Positions 1 to 5,057 of a stretch of 5,057 nucleotides of DNA are shown in pieces (positions within the stretch are counted from its first letter, which is position 1; the number at the start of each line of letters is the position of its first letter). Made by a program: the position numbers and the translations under genes. The notes beneath the pieces were generated by a model. That model saw nothing but the letters and a program-made list of their open reading frames with translations. It did not search any database and was not told the origin of the DNA. The stretch is from Methanomassiliicoccaceae archaeon (lineage in GTDB: Archaea > Thermoplasmatota > Thermoplasmata > Methanomassiliicoccales > Methanomethylophilaceae): assembly GCA_009776625.1 (NCBI GenBank), contig WRNL01000110.1, positions 1 through 5,057 of the forward strand. Reading direction: 5' to 3'.

Positions 1-1
1 A

Positions 2-154
2 GGGGCGCAGCCCCCGGTGGGCGCGGACAGGGCGGTCGGGCTCGCCAGGATGCTGAAGGAGAGGCTGTCGGCGCACGGGCTCGACACGAGGGGCTGCCGC
101 ACCATGTGCCTCGAGTGCGCCTGCTGCGACATCGTCCCGTTCAGGGACCTCTGA
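2..154 (+). CDS. C-terminal fragment of a Cys-rich protein, 5' end outside window
   Basis: An open frame runs from the window edge to a TGA at 152-154, giving about 50 residues of a C-terminus. Of the other two plus-strand frames here, one stops early (TGA at about 51-53) and the other is a long antisense shadow of the convergent gene. The fragment has a helical, Arg/Leu-rich part (ARMLKERLSAHGLD) followed by a dense cysteine cluster, CRTMCLECACC, five residues of which are Cys, ending IVPFRDL. Such spacing is typical of a Zn or Fe-S binding tail, but this is inference. I do not recognise the family. Its stop lies inside the end of the convergent tRNA thiolation gene, so the two overlap tail to tail by 14 bp. 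The alternative, that this is noncoding high-GC sequence, cannot be excluded from such a short piece. Confidence 0.5.
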   Translation, partial: GAQPPVGADRAVGLARMLKERLSAHGLDTRGCRTMCLECACCDIVPFRDL

Positions 155-1061
155 GCCTCCCCTGGAGGGACGACAGGAGCTCGCACGCCTTGCACCTGTC
201 CCCGAGGGTCGGCTCGCCGCAGGAGCAGGGGCGCAGGCCGGACGGCGGCATATGCTCGGCGAGCATGGGCCTCAGCGCGTCGTACGACGCCATTATGCTG
301 AACTTGGATCCAGGCGACCTGTCCTCGAGCATGTCCACCACGTCCCTGTACTGGTTCCTGAGCGCCTCCCTGTGGTACGGGCACACCCCGTCCCAGAACG
401 GTATCCCCGACACCATGGCGTACAGCAGGGACTCCTTCTCCGGTATCAGCCTCAGGGGGTGGAACCTGGGCACGAGGCCGGGCTGCACCCTCGTGTGGGG
501 CCCTAGCCTCGCGAGGCGCTCCACGTCGCCCCTGGCGAAGTTCATCATCACGGACTGGGCCATGTCGTCCAGGTTGTGGCCGGTGGCGAGGTACCTGGCG
601 CCGACTGCGCGGGCCTGGTCGTTCATCAGCCTCCTCCTGAACACCCCGCAGTACGTGCATGGGCTGCTGCCCCCCGCAATGGGGGCGACGCTGTCCATCT
701 CCACGCCCAGCTCGGAGAACGACCTCACGTGGAGGGGTATGCCGCGCTCCCCGCAGAACCTTTTGACTATGTCGAGGCTCGGCGGCCTGTAGCCCCCGAT
801 CCCCTCGTCTATGGATATGGCGCAGAGCGACACGCCCTCCATCCTCCCGAACACCTCGTCGAGGATATGGAGGGTCACCATGCTGTCCTTCCCCCCGGAG
901 ACTGCGACGGCGACCACGTCGCCGGGGCACACGCGGACCTGTTTCCTGATCTCCTTCTTCACCCTCCTCTCGACGTACGACCTCAGATGGTCCCCGCAGA
1001 GGTGTGCCCCGTTGTACCTTATGAGGGTGACCGCCTCGCGGGAGCACCTGTCGCAGAGCAT
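141..1061 (-). CDS. ncsA: TtuA/NcsA (Ncs6/CTU1)-family tRNA 2-thiolation ATPase
   Basis: This 306-residue protein belongs to the PP-loop ATPase family that adenylates a tRNA uridine and replaces its 2-oxygen with sulfur, usually with a ubiquitin-like sulfur carrier as donor; it acts in the cytosol. Family features are visible in order: an N-terminal zinc finger (C3, C6, C22, H25), the PP-loop SGGKDS at 55-60, CTYC (C135, C138) plus C227 in GVCPYH, which match the three Cys that hold a [4Fe-4S] cluster in characterised TtuA, GHNLDD at 161-166, and a C-terminal zinc finger (C279, C281, C290, C293). The second finger begins CxC where CxxC is usual. Length is normal for the family. ATG at 1061 follows the cdc6 stop after 4 bp with no clear Shine-Dalgarno, suggesting translational coupling. 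It is the last gene of the operon. Sequence alone does not say whether the target is U34 (NcsA role) or U54 (TtuA role). Confidence 0.93.
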   Translation of the reverse strand: MLCDRCSREAVTLIRYNGAHLCGDHLRSYVERRVKKEIRKQVRVCPGDVVAVAVSGGKDSMVTLHILDEVFGRMEGVSLCAISIDEGIGGYRPPSLDIVKRFCGERGIPLHVRSFSELGVEMDSVAPIAGGSSPCTYCGVFRRRLMNDQARAVGARYLATGHNLDDMAQSVMMNFARGDVERLARLGPHTRVQPGLVPRFHPLRLIPEKESLLYAMVSGIPFWDGVCPYHREALRNQYRDVVDMLEDRSPGSKFSIMASYDALRPMLAEHMPPSGLRPCSCGEPTLGDRCKACELLSSLQGRLRGP

Positions 1062-1065
1062 CTTA

Positions 1066-2250
1066 TCAGAGCTCGAGGTCGTCGCTCGAGGTCGGCGTGT
1101 CCAGCATGTGCTCCAGCTTCCTGGCCAGCTCTTTCGGGGTGATGTCGGGTATCGAGATGTACGTCACCCTCCCCCCCTCGTCCTCGTTCCTGACCATGGT
1201 GTCCAGGAGGCTCATGTTCTCCATGTCCTGTATGTACTTCCAGAACTGGGTGTGCTTCCTGGCGGTCTCCCCGTACTCCTCGCACACGACGGCGTACGTC
1301 CTCTCGGCGCGGGTGATGCTGACGTATGGGTCGCCCTTTATTGCGCGGGCTATGGCGAGGAGCGCCAGCATCTTCTTCTTGTCAAGGCTCGCGAGCTTGT
1401 CCTCGGAGACGCTGGCGTAGATGTACGCGTTCGCGGTCCTCACGTCGTCGGCGGTCAGCCTGCCGTCGGCCCTCTCCTCCGCGATCGTCGCCGCCTTGTC
1501 GAGCAGCTCTATCACCAGGCGGGCGTCGCCTTGCCCCCTCCCGATGTCCGCCAGGAGGTCGGCGGTCTCGTCGTCCATGGCATCGGTGAGCAGCGCCTCC
1601 TCCGCCCTCGCGACGATGATGTCCTTGAGCTCGCTCTTGGTGTACCTCTCGAACCTCACCGTGTTGGCTTTCTTGAAGCTCGATATAGATGCCTTGTCGA
1701 GCATCTCCATCACATGCTCCTGGGATATCATCATCACGGACAGGGACGCGCGCCCCTGCATTTCCCCGGTGAGCCTCGACAGCTGGTACACCAGGTCCCT
1801 GCTGCCCCCTTTGAGGAGGACGTCCGCCTCGTCGAGGACGAGGAGGGCCGGCCTGTGCCCCGACTCCATGTGCTTCTTAAGGAACCTCAGCATCTCGTCG
1901 GCGGAGAAGCCCCTGTCCGGGAACCCCGGGTCGAAGTGGCGCAGCGTGTGGAGTATCACCCCGTGCTCCGTGTTCCTTATCCTGCAGTTGATGAATATCA
2001 CGTCCATCGTCTTCCCGATGCCGGCGCAGTGCCTCAGCATGTCCTCGCAGAACCTCCTCGCGGTGACTGTCTTACCGGCGCCCACGCTCCCGGTCAGGAA
2101 GGCGGAGCAGGACACGCCGTCCGACACCATGGGGTAGAACAGAGTCTCGAGGCTGCGCATCTGCAACTCCCTGTGGACGAGCTTCTCGGGGACGTACTCG
2201 AAGGACAGCTTCCTCCTGTCCTTTACCACGGACGATGACCTTTCGAACAT
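1066..2250 (-). CDS. cdc6: Orc1/Cdc6-type replication initiator (AAA+ with winged helix)
   Basis: This 394-residue protein matches archaeal Orc1/Cdc6, which binds origins and helps load MCM helicase. In order: an N-terminal lead with YVPEKLVHRE (19-28), where family members have YVPxxLxHRE; Walker A GSVGAGKT (54-61); Walker B LLVLDEAD (136-143); sensor 2 GDAR (241-244, R244); and a C-terminal winged-helix region (about 288-394). Two expected residues look changed. Sensor 1 reads MISQE where ISND is usual (Q177), and the LDxRVKSSL box reads LDKASISSF, with Ala187 in place of the conserved Arg. ATG at 2250 is chosen because it lies 2 bp after the nif3-like stop and has AGGA about 8 bases upstream. 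The frame stays open further upstream, to 2523, but that part is antisense-like reading of nif3 with low-complexity Gly/Arg content. It could be a divergent paralogue (Cdc6-2-like) rather than the main initiator. Confidence 0.92.
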   Translation of the reverse strand: MFERSSSVVKDRRKLSFEYVPEKLVHRELQMRSLETLFYPMVSDGVSCSAFLTGSVGAGKTVTARRFCEDMLRHCAGIGKTMDVIFINCRIRNTEHGVILHTLRHFDPGFPDRGFSADEMLRFLKKHMESGHRPALLVLDEADVLLKGGSRDLVYQLSRLTGEMQGRASLSVMMISQEHVMEMLDKASISSFKKANTVRFERYTKSELKDIIVARAEEALLTDAMDDETADLLADIGRGQGDARLVIELLDKAATIAEERADGRLTADDVRTANAYIYASVSEDKLASLDKKKMLALLAIARAIKGDPYVSITRAERTYAVVCEEYGETARKHTQFWKYIQDMENMSLLDTMVRNEDEGGRVTYISIPDITPKELARKLEHMLDTPTSSDDLEL

Positions 2251-2252
2251 CG

Positions 2253-3215
2253 TCAGTTCCTGCTGAACCTCATGAGGCCGGAGCAGCCGAACACCTCGAC
2301 GCCCTCCCTCTCCCACACGTCGCATATCCTGTTGATCCCGAGGGAGTCGGAGGCCATGTGGCCCGAGACGACCATGTTTATGTTGTGCTTCTTCGCCTCC
2401 TCCAGGTGGCTCTCCGGGAAGTGCATCCCCACCACCGTCCCCACCCCTGCGGCCGCGAGCTTCTCGTATATCTCCTTGGGCCCGGAGGTCCCGCCGGTCA
2501 TCTTCGCTATTATCTTCCCGCAACGGCTCTTCTTTCCGCCGGCCATTATCTTGGGGGGGTCGTTGTACTTTGCGGCCTGCCTGAACTCGGGCTCCTTCAT
2601 CAGCAGCTCGACTATGTCCTCGAGGTACTTCGGCTGCTCCCTCTCGAACATCCCCTCGAGGTAGAGCTGCACCATGTTGTCCGCCGGCGAGTGTATGTTG
2701 AACATCGGGATGCCCATGAGCCTCGCCGCGTCCACCGGCTGGTTGTAGTTGGAGCCCAGGACGTTCCTCGACACCTCCTCCATCCTCGCCTTTATGAGCC
2801 CCTCGGCGATGTTTATGGGGATCCCGACGTCATGGAACATGTCCGTCTGCATCCACATGACCTCTGGGAACGGGGTCTTCGACACGCCAACCGGGTGGTG
2901 CGCGACCACGGCCGAGACCTTCTGCCCCTTCTCTTTCAGGCGGTCCGCCAGCATTATCTCGCCCGTCCCTATGTCTATGCCCCACATGAGCCTCTCCGCC
3001 TCCGTCTCCTTGGCGAGCTCCTCCCCCCACGAGAGCCTGGAGTCCGCATAGGGGTTCCACAGCCGCTCCATGTCGAAGAGCTCCTTCTTGTCGTCGGGGA
3101 GCTTCTCGTACTCCTCCCTAGCGTTCTTTAGGGCGAGGTCCACCTCCCCCTTCGGCCTGGGGTCGTTCTCGATGCCCGTCTCAATCGCCAGCCTGTAGGC
3201 GTCGTATACCTTCAT
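2253..3215 (-). CDS. Nif3/DUF34-family metal-binding protein
   Basis: This 320-residue protein belongs to the widespread Nif3 (NGG1p-interacting factor 3) family, known as toroidal dimetal-binding proteins whose cellular reaction is still unsettled. Visible marks are the first core strand with GIDIGTGEIMLADRL (79-93), the metal-ligand motif VVAHHPVG (H106, H107) and the C-terminal motif VVSGHMASDS (H286, D290), corresponding to the usual GHxxSE; here the acidic residue is Asp. The first 75 residues are charged and helical and extend the usual domain. The start at 3215 sits about 28 bp after a TATA-like element, so it is probably the first codon of a nearly leaderless mRNA. It heads the operon, its stop being 2 bp before the cdc6 start. 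A run of seven G on the plus strand (2553-2559) codes Asp-Pro-Pro without breaking the frame. Family assignment is firm; substrate and role are not readable from sequence. Confidence 0.9.
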   Translation of the reverse strand: MKVYDAYRLAIETGIENDPRPKGEVDLALKNAREEYEKLPDDKKELFDMERLWNPYADSRLSWGEELAKETEAERLMWGIDIGTGEIMLADRLKEKGQKVSAVVAHHPVGVSKTPFPEVMWMQTDMFHDVGIPINIAEGLIKARMEEVSRNVLGSNYNQPVDAARLMGIPMFNIHSPADNMVQLYLEGMFEREQPKYLEDIVELLMKEPEFRQAAKYNDPPKIMAGGKKSRCGKIIAKMTGGTSGPKEIYEKLAAAGVGTVVGMHFPESHLEEAKKHNINMVVSGHMASDSLGINRICDVWEREGVEVFGCSGLMRFSRN

Positions 3216-3237
3216 GCCCCCAAGGATGGGTCGCGGG

Positions 3238-3248
3238 TTATAATTAAT
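3238..3248 (-). promoter_or_regulatory. TATA-box promoter of the nif3-cdc6-ncsA operon
   Basis: Read on the minus strand this is ATTAATTATAA, an A/T-only island in otherwise GC-rich sequence. Its centre is about 28 bp upstream of the nif3-like ATG. Archaeal TATA boxes sit about 26 bp before the transcription start, so transcription should begin within a few bases of the start codon. The sequence just before the ATG (TTGGGGGC) has only a poor Shine-Dalgarno match, consistent with a leaderless or near-leaderless mRNA. Confidence 0.7.
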
Positions 3249-3343
3249 CTTGCCAAGGAGCCCGTCCTCGTCGGAGGAGTCGGCGGCGCGGCACTGTGTT
3301 CAATGGCATCCGATATGGCGTTAGTGTAACTGTAGCCTCAATG

Positions 3344-3352
3344 TTGATATAG
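3344..3352 (+). promoter_or_regulatory. Probable TATA box of the small operon
   Basis: The sequence TTGATATAGAT (3344-3354) is the best TATA-like match before the ATG at 3396. A transcription start about 25 bases downstream would fall near 3374 and leave a leader of about 20 bases. That leader holds AGAGG at 3384-3388, a good Shine-Dalgarno match seven bases before the ATG. A second AT-rich word, CATATACTG (3372-3380), is too close to the start codon to serve unless the mRNA lacks a leader. Confidence 0.5.
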
Positions 3353-3395
3353 ATGGCACAGGCATGACAGCCATATACTGATTAGAGGCAAGCAT

Positions 3396-3698
3396 ATGGA
3401 CGAATTGAAGGCTGAGATAGAGGTGCTCCGCGCTGAACTGAATGAGTTGAGGGAAGAACTCAACGGCTTTGCACGCACAGAGCTGAACCAGTTGAGGAGG
3501 GATTTCAACGACTTCGCCTGCACTGAGCTGAAGGTTTTACCTGAAGAAGACATAAGGGTAGTGATATTGGGCGTCATAAAGAACCTCCGGGAGGGAGACG
3601 AGATCTATCCGGAGGACATTGCGTTCGAGTACGGCATCGACCTCGGTTCTGTTGAGGCGGTAATGGATAAAATGCTGGAGGAAGGGATCTTCAGATGA
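3396..3698 (+). CDS. Small coiled-coil plus winged-helix-like protein
   Basis: I do not recognise this 100-residue protein. Residues 1-46 are strongly helical with heptad-like Leu spacing (MDELKAEIEVLRAELNEL), predicting a coiled coil that would make it oligomeric. Residues 22-30 (LNGFARTEL) and 37-45 (FNDFACTEL) repeat at a 15-residue offset. Residues 50-100 look like a winged-helix domain: a first helix (IRVVILGVIKNL), then IYPEDIAFEYGID, then LGSVEAVMDKMLEEGIFR, the helix-and-wing ending typical of such folds. A DNA-binding regulator is the simplest inference. The start is supported by AGAGG seven bases upstream. The stop overlaps the next ATG as ATGA. Base composition is visibly lower in GC than the flanking genes, suggesting a different origin or weaker codon selection. 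It contains a single Cys, at 42, within the second repeat copy. Confidence 0.8.
   Translation: MDELKAEIEVLRAELNELREELNGFARTELNQLRRDFNDFACTELKVLPEEDIRVVILGVIKNLREGDEIYPEDIAFEYGIDLGSVEAVMDKMLEEGIFR
3459..3532 (+). repeat. Imperfect 45-nt-offset internal repeat in the coiled coil
   Basis: The 29-base segment 3459-3487 recurs at 3504-3532 with about 23 of 29 bases the same by eye count. It encodes LNGFARTEL and FNDFACTEL. The offset is 45 nt (15 residues). A 15-residue step is close to two heptads plus one residue, so it would put a stagger in the coiled coil. Confidence 0.65.
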
Positions 3699-3898
3699 AC
3701 GACAGGAAAGTAATAGACCGCCCCGATGCAGGAACGCTGGTCTGCGGGATAGATCGTGCTATCGTCTCATGCAGGAAACACAAAGTGATCTCTGTCGCGC
3801 CGCAGACGGGTACGCACAGGGCCTCCATGATATCCTGTACCGGCAACGTGGTGATCGAAGTCCGGAAACCGTACACTGTGGCCGGTTCCAACGGATGA
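3695..3898 (+). CDS. Small protein of unknown function, coupled to the wHTH-like gene
   Basis: This 67-residue frame begins in the ATGA that ends the preceding gene, a 4-bp overlap typical of translationally coupled genes. GGAGGAAGGG (3677-3686) upstream offers a Shine-Dalgarno. The sequence alternates hydrophobic and polar residues (TLVCGIDRAIVSC, HKVISVAPQTG, NVVIEVRKPYTVAG), suggesting a small beta-rich domain with three Cys (17, 26, 48). There is no signal peptide or membrane segment. I recognise no family. Its partner looks like a DNA-binding protein, so an effector or ligand-sensing role is possible but unsupported. An antisense frame of nearly equal length over the same stretch is judged a shadow because it lacks the coupling and ribosome-binding context. 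Confidence 0.55.
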   Translation: MNDRKVIDRPDAGTLVCGIDRAIVSCRKHKVISVAPQTGTHRASMISCTGNVVIEVRKPYTVAGSNG

Positions 3899-4005
3899 TG
3901 CCCGTCCGCGGTGCGGCGGCACGCGCCTGCCTATCTTCGCCTCATACCTGTTATGACTTTGATCGGGTCTGTGCGGCCCTTGTACCTCATAGGTTTTTCA
4001 AGGTA

Positions 4006-4026
4006 GCCCCTGCGGGGGGCCGTTTT
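4006..4026 (+). terminator. Possible terminator hairpin after the small operon
   Basis: GCCCC (4006-4010) can pair with GGGGC (4016-4020) over a five-base loop, followed by C, G and TTTT at 4023-4026. The stem is short and the T run brief, so on its own this is weak. It lies 108 bp after the last stop of the rightward operon. Confidence 0.3.
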
Positions 4027-4050
4027 CTCCGCCATGGCGTGTGACGATGA

Positions 4051-4080
4051 TGATTTTTTGGAAATAGTTCCGAAAAATTA
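4051..4080. terminator. AT-rich hairpin, probable bidirectional terminator
   Basis: Arms 4051-4063 (TGATTTTTTGGAA) and 4068-4080 (TTCCGAAAAATTA) pair over 13 positions around an ATAG loop, with two G-T wobbles. One arm gives six T on the plus strand and the other five T on the minus strand. It lies between the rightward small operon (ending 3898) and the leftward gene ending at 4170. Archaeal RNA polymerase terminates at T-rich tracts, so one element could serve both. An operator or origin element is the alternative. Confidence 0.6.
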
Positions 4081-4169
4081 CCGACAATATGAAAAATCCG
4101 GAAATGATTCAGACCATATCGGGGTTCCTCTGCATCATCTCCTGTTGAAAGTCCCCAAGTGCAGCGACG

Positions 4170-5057
4170 TCATCCCAACAGCGCCTGGAGCTCCTTCGAT
4201 TTCCCGATGGCGGTCGATTTCGACTTTGACGACGCGATGTCCGACAGCCCTGCCCACCGGGCGTCCTCCGCCGGGATTAGACCGCGCCTAGCGGCCTCAG
4301 CGAGGTACGGGGCGTAACGGACGGCGGTGTCGAGGACGCGGTTCGCCCATGGGGGCGGGCCCCCGTCGGCGGCGGTCTCCGCGCCGGCGGCCTTTATGCT
4401 CTCGGTGAGCATGGGCCAGAGGACGTGCAGGAGCCTGACGTCCTTCTCCAGCGGGCGCATGAGCTTCGCGGGGCTCACGGCGGGGCTCTGCAGGAGCGTT
4501 AGCATCGCTGCGCGAACCCCCCTGTCGTCGACCATCCCCTTGTGGACGAGCTCCCATAGCATGCGGGGGGCGAAGTACACCGCGTCGCCGTCCTGCGCAA
4601 GCAACCCTACCGCCATTGTGAGGAACGAGATGGACCAGGGCGGGACATCGGACTTCTTTGTATCGAACAGGCCGTCCTTGACCCCGGGCTCATCAAATGT
4701 GTCCGACACGACCATGGCGCCCCGTTCGGCGTCCCAGCTCAGCCACACCCTATCCTTCTTATCGTGGGCGAATACGACCGAAGACGGGTCGGCCGCATAG
4801 GCCATGCACCGCGCCTTCTCCCTCAAATAGAAAGGGGAGGTGTTTACCGCCTGGTGGAATATGCGGTCGGGCACGTCGGGCAAGGCGAATATGAAGAGGA
4901 GCCGGGGCTTCGGGCCCGCGTCCGAGTATTCGACCCTGACCTTGACCCCGTCCTCAATGAGCCTGACGTCCTTCTTGTCGGCGGGCCACACCGCCTCGAA
5001 GGGCGGGTCCATGGCGGGGGCGGCCGCAGCGGCCTTCTCCGGCGCATCCTGCTCGGG
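4170..5057 (-). CDS. Unknown protein, C-terminal 295 residues; 5' end outside window
   Basis: The frame is open to the right edge of the window. The first Met inside (5012-5010) has no Shine-Dalgarno and is preceded by in-frame PEQDAPEKAAAAAPA, which looks like an Ala/Pro-rich interdomain linker, so I take the gene as partial with its start outside. Counting from that internal Met, residues 10-105 look beta-rich (VRLIEDGVKVRVEYS, RLLFIFALPD, RVWLSWDAERGAMVVSDTF), and 125-280 look helical (ISFLTMAVGLLAQDG, LLHVLWPMLTESIKAAG, VRYAPYLAEAARRG), ending in a Ser/Lys-rich tail (SSKSKSTAIGKSKELQALLG). There is no transmembrane segment or catalytic motif I can name, and one Cys only. I do not recognise the family. 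GC content matches the leftward operon rather than the small operon next to it. Coding status is secure from length and residue pattern; function is not. Confidence 0.82.
   Translation of the reverse strand, partial: PEQDAPEKAAAAAPAMDPPFEAVWPADKKDVRLIEDGVKVRVEYSDAGPKPRLLFIFALPDVPDRIFHQAVNTSPFYLREKARCMAYAADPSSVVFAHDKKDRVWLSWDAERGAMVVSDTFDEPGVKDGLFDTKKSDVPPWSISFLTMAVGLLAQDGDAVYFAPRMLWELVHKGMVDDRGVRAAMLTLLQSPAVSPAKLMRPLEKDVRLLHVLWPMLTESIKAAGAETAADGGPPPWANRVLDTAVRYAPYLAEAARRGLIPAEDARWAGLSDIASSKSKSTAIGKSKELQALLG

Larger units (their letters stand above)
3216..3395. promoter_or_regulatory. Divergent intergenic region
   Basis: This 180-bp gap separates the leftward operon from the rightward small operon. 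It holds the leftward TATA box near 3243 and a probable rightward TATA at 3344-3352. Between them (about 3256-3300) lies GC-rich sequence. I see no coding frame, no RNA gene and no clear copy of the archaeal origin recognition box, although origins often lie near cdc6 genes. Confidence 0.6.
3899..4169. other. Intergenic region between convergent genes
   Basis: I see no convincing gene across these 271 bases. The left part is GC-mixed. The middle (about 4050-4110) is AT-rich and contains the 13-bp hairpin plus two copies of GAAAAAT 19 bp apart (4072-4078 and 4091-4097). On the minus strand the A5 runs at 4073-4077 and 4092-4096 read as T runs downstream of the leftward gene. An ATG frame from 4034 crosses the region but lacks a ribosome-binding site. 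Confidence 0.6.

Noticed and set aside
811..2238. Long plus-strand frame of 475 codons antisense to cdc6 and the thiolation gene
   Set aside because: Pro/Leu/His/Arg-rich composition with no motif; a GC-driven shadow of genuine genes on the other strand.
2251..2523. 91-codon upstream extension of cdc6
   Set aside because: It overlaps nif3 entirely, is Gly/Arg/Asp-rich low complexity, and ATG 2250 has a better ribosome-binding site and family-like N-terminus.
2553..2559. Seven-G run as a possible frameshift site in the nif3-like gene
   Set aside because: The frame and the family motifs are intact on both sides, so there is no sign of shifting.
2235..3131. 298-codon plus-strand frame antisense to nif3
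   Set aside because: Composition is dominated by His, Leu, Arg and Val from mirrored GC-rich codons; the opposite strand encodes a recognised family.
3216..3395. Replication origin boxes next to the cdc6 operon
   Set aside because: No repeated dyad with a G string was found; only promoter-like elements are visible.
3691..3891. 66-residue minus-strand frame over the small second gene
   Set aside because: It mirrors the plus-strand frame, which has ATGA coupling and a Shine-Dalgarno.
4034..4291. Possible 85-residue gene (MACDDDDFLEIVPKNY...)
   Set aside because: The first 45 residues look fairly protein-like, but there is no ribosome-binding site, the hairpin lies inside it, and the last 40 codons are antisense to the leftward gene. 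At most a remnant.
4351..4364. Perfect GC inverted repeat GGGGGC-GG-GCCCCC
   Set aside because: It lies inside a coding stretch reading Gly-Gly-Pro-Pro-Pro, so codon bias explains it.

Overview
The window looks archaeal. It carries an Orc1/Cdc6-type replication initiator, a TtuA/NcsA-type tRNA thiolation enzyme and a Nif3/DUF34 protein, packed with 2 and 4 bp between genes and preceded by an archaeal-style TATA box very close to the first start codon. The main genes are GC-rich and use many AGG arginine codons. A moderate-to-high-GC euryarchaeal-grade lineage, perhaps Thermoplasmatota/Methanomassiliicoccales-like, would fit. That placement is a weak inference: no lineage-specific marker is visible.

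Layout from left to right. Positions 2-154 (+) hold the Cys-rich C-terminal tail of a gene that starts outside the window. It converges with, and overlaps by 14 bp, a minus-strand operon occupying 3215 down to 141. The operon order is nif3-like (3215-2253), cdc6/orc1 (2250-1066), then the PP-loop tRNA 2-thiolation gene (1061-141). A TATA-like element at 3238-3248 (minus strand) can drive all three and would give an almost leaderless mRNA. The intergenic stretch 3216-3395 is a divergent promoter region. Rightward, a two-gene operon of visibly lower GC (3396-3698 and 3695-3898, joined by an ATGA overlap) encodes a coiled-coil plus winged-helix-like protein and a 67-residue protein I do not recognise.

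From 3899 to 4169 there is no convincing gene. This stretch contains a small GC hairpin and a striking 13-bp AT-rich hairpin (4051-4080) between converging transcription units, which is best explained as a bidirectional terminator. From 4170 to the right edge a minus-strand gene of unknown function is open at its 5' end. The Ala/Pro-rich lead-in suggests the real start lies beyond the window.

The operon links three housekeeping functions (a metal-binding Nif3 protein, origin recognition, tRNA thiolation) that have no obvious biochemical connection, so co-transcription may reflect growth-linked expression. The most unusual points are the Cdc6 protein's non-canonical sensor-1 and arginine-finger positions, the orphan low-GC coiled-coil/wHTH pair, and the AT-rich palindromic patch. 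I see no CRISPR array, tRNA, rRNA or insertion sequence, and no strong case for a new multi-gene system.
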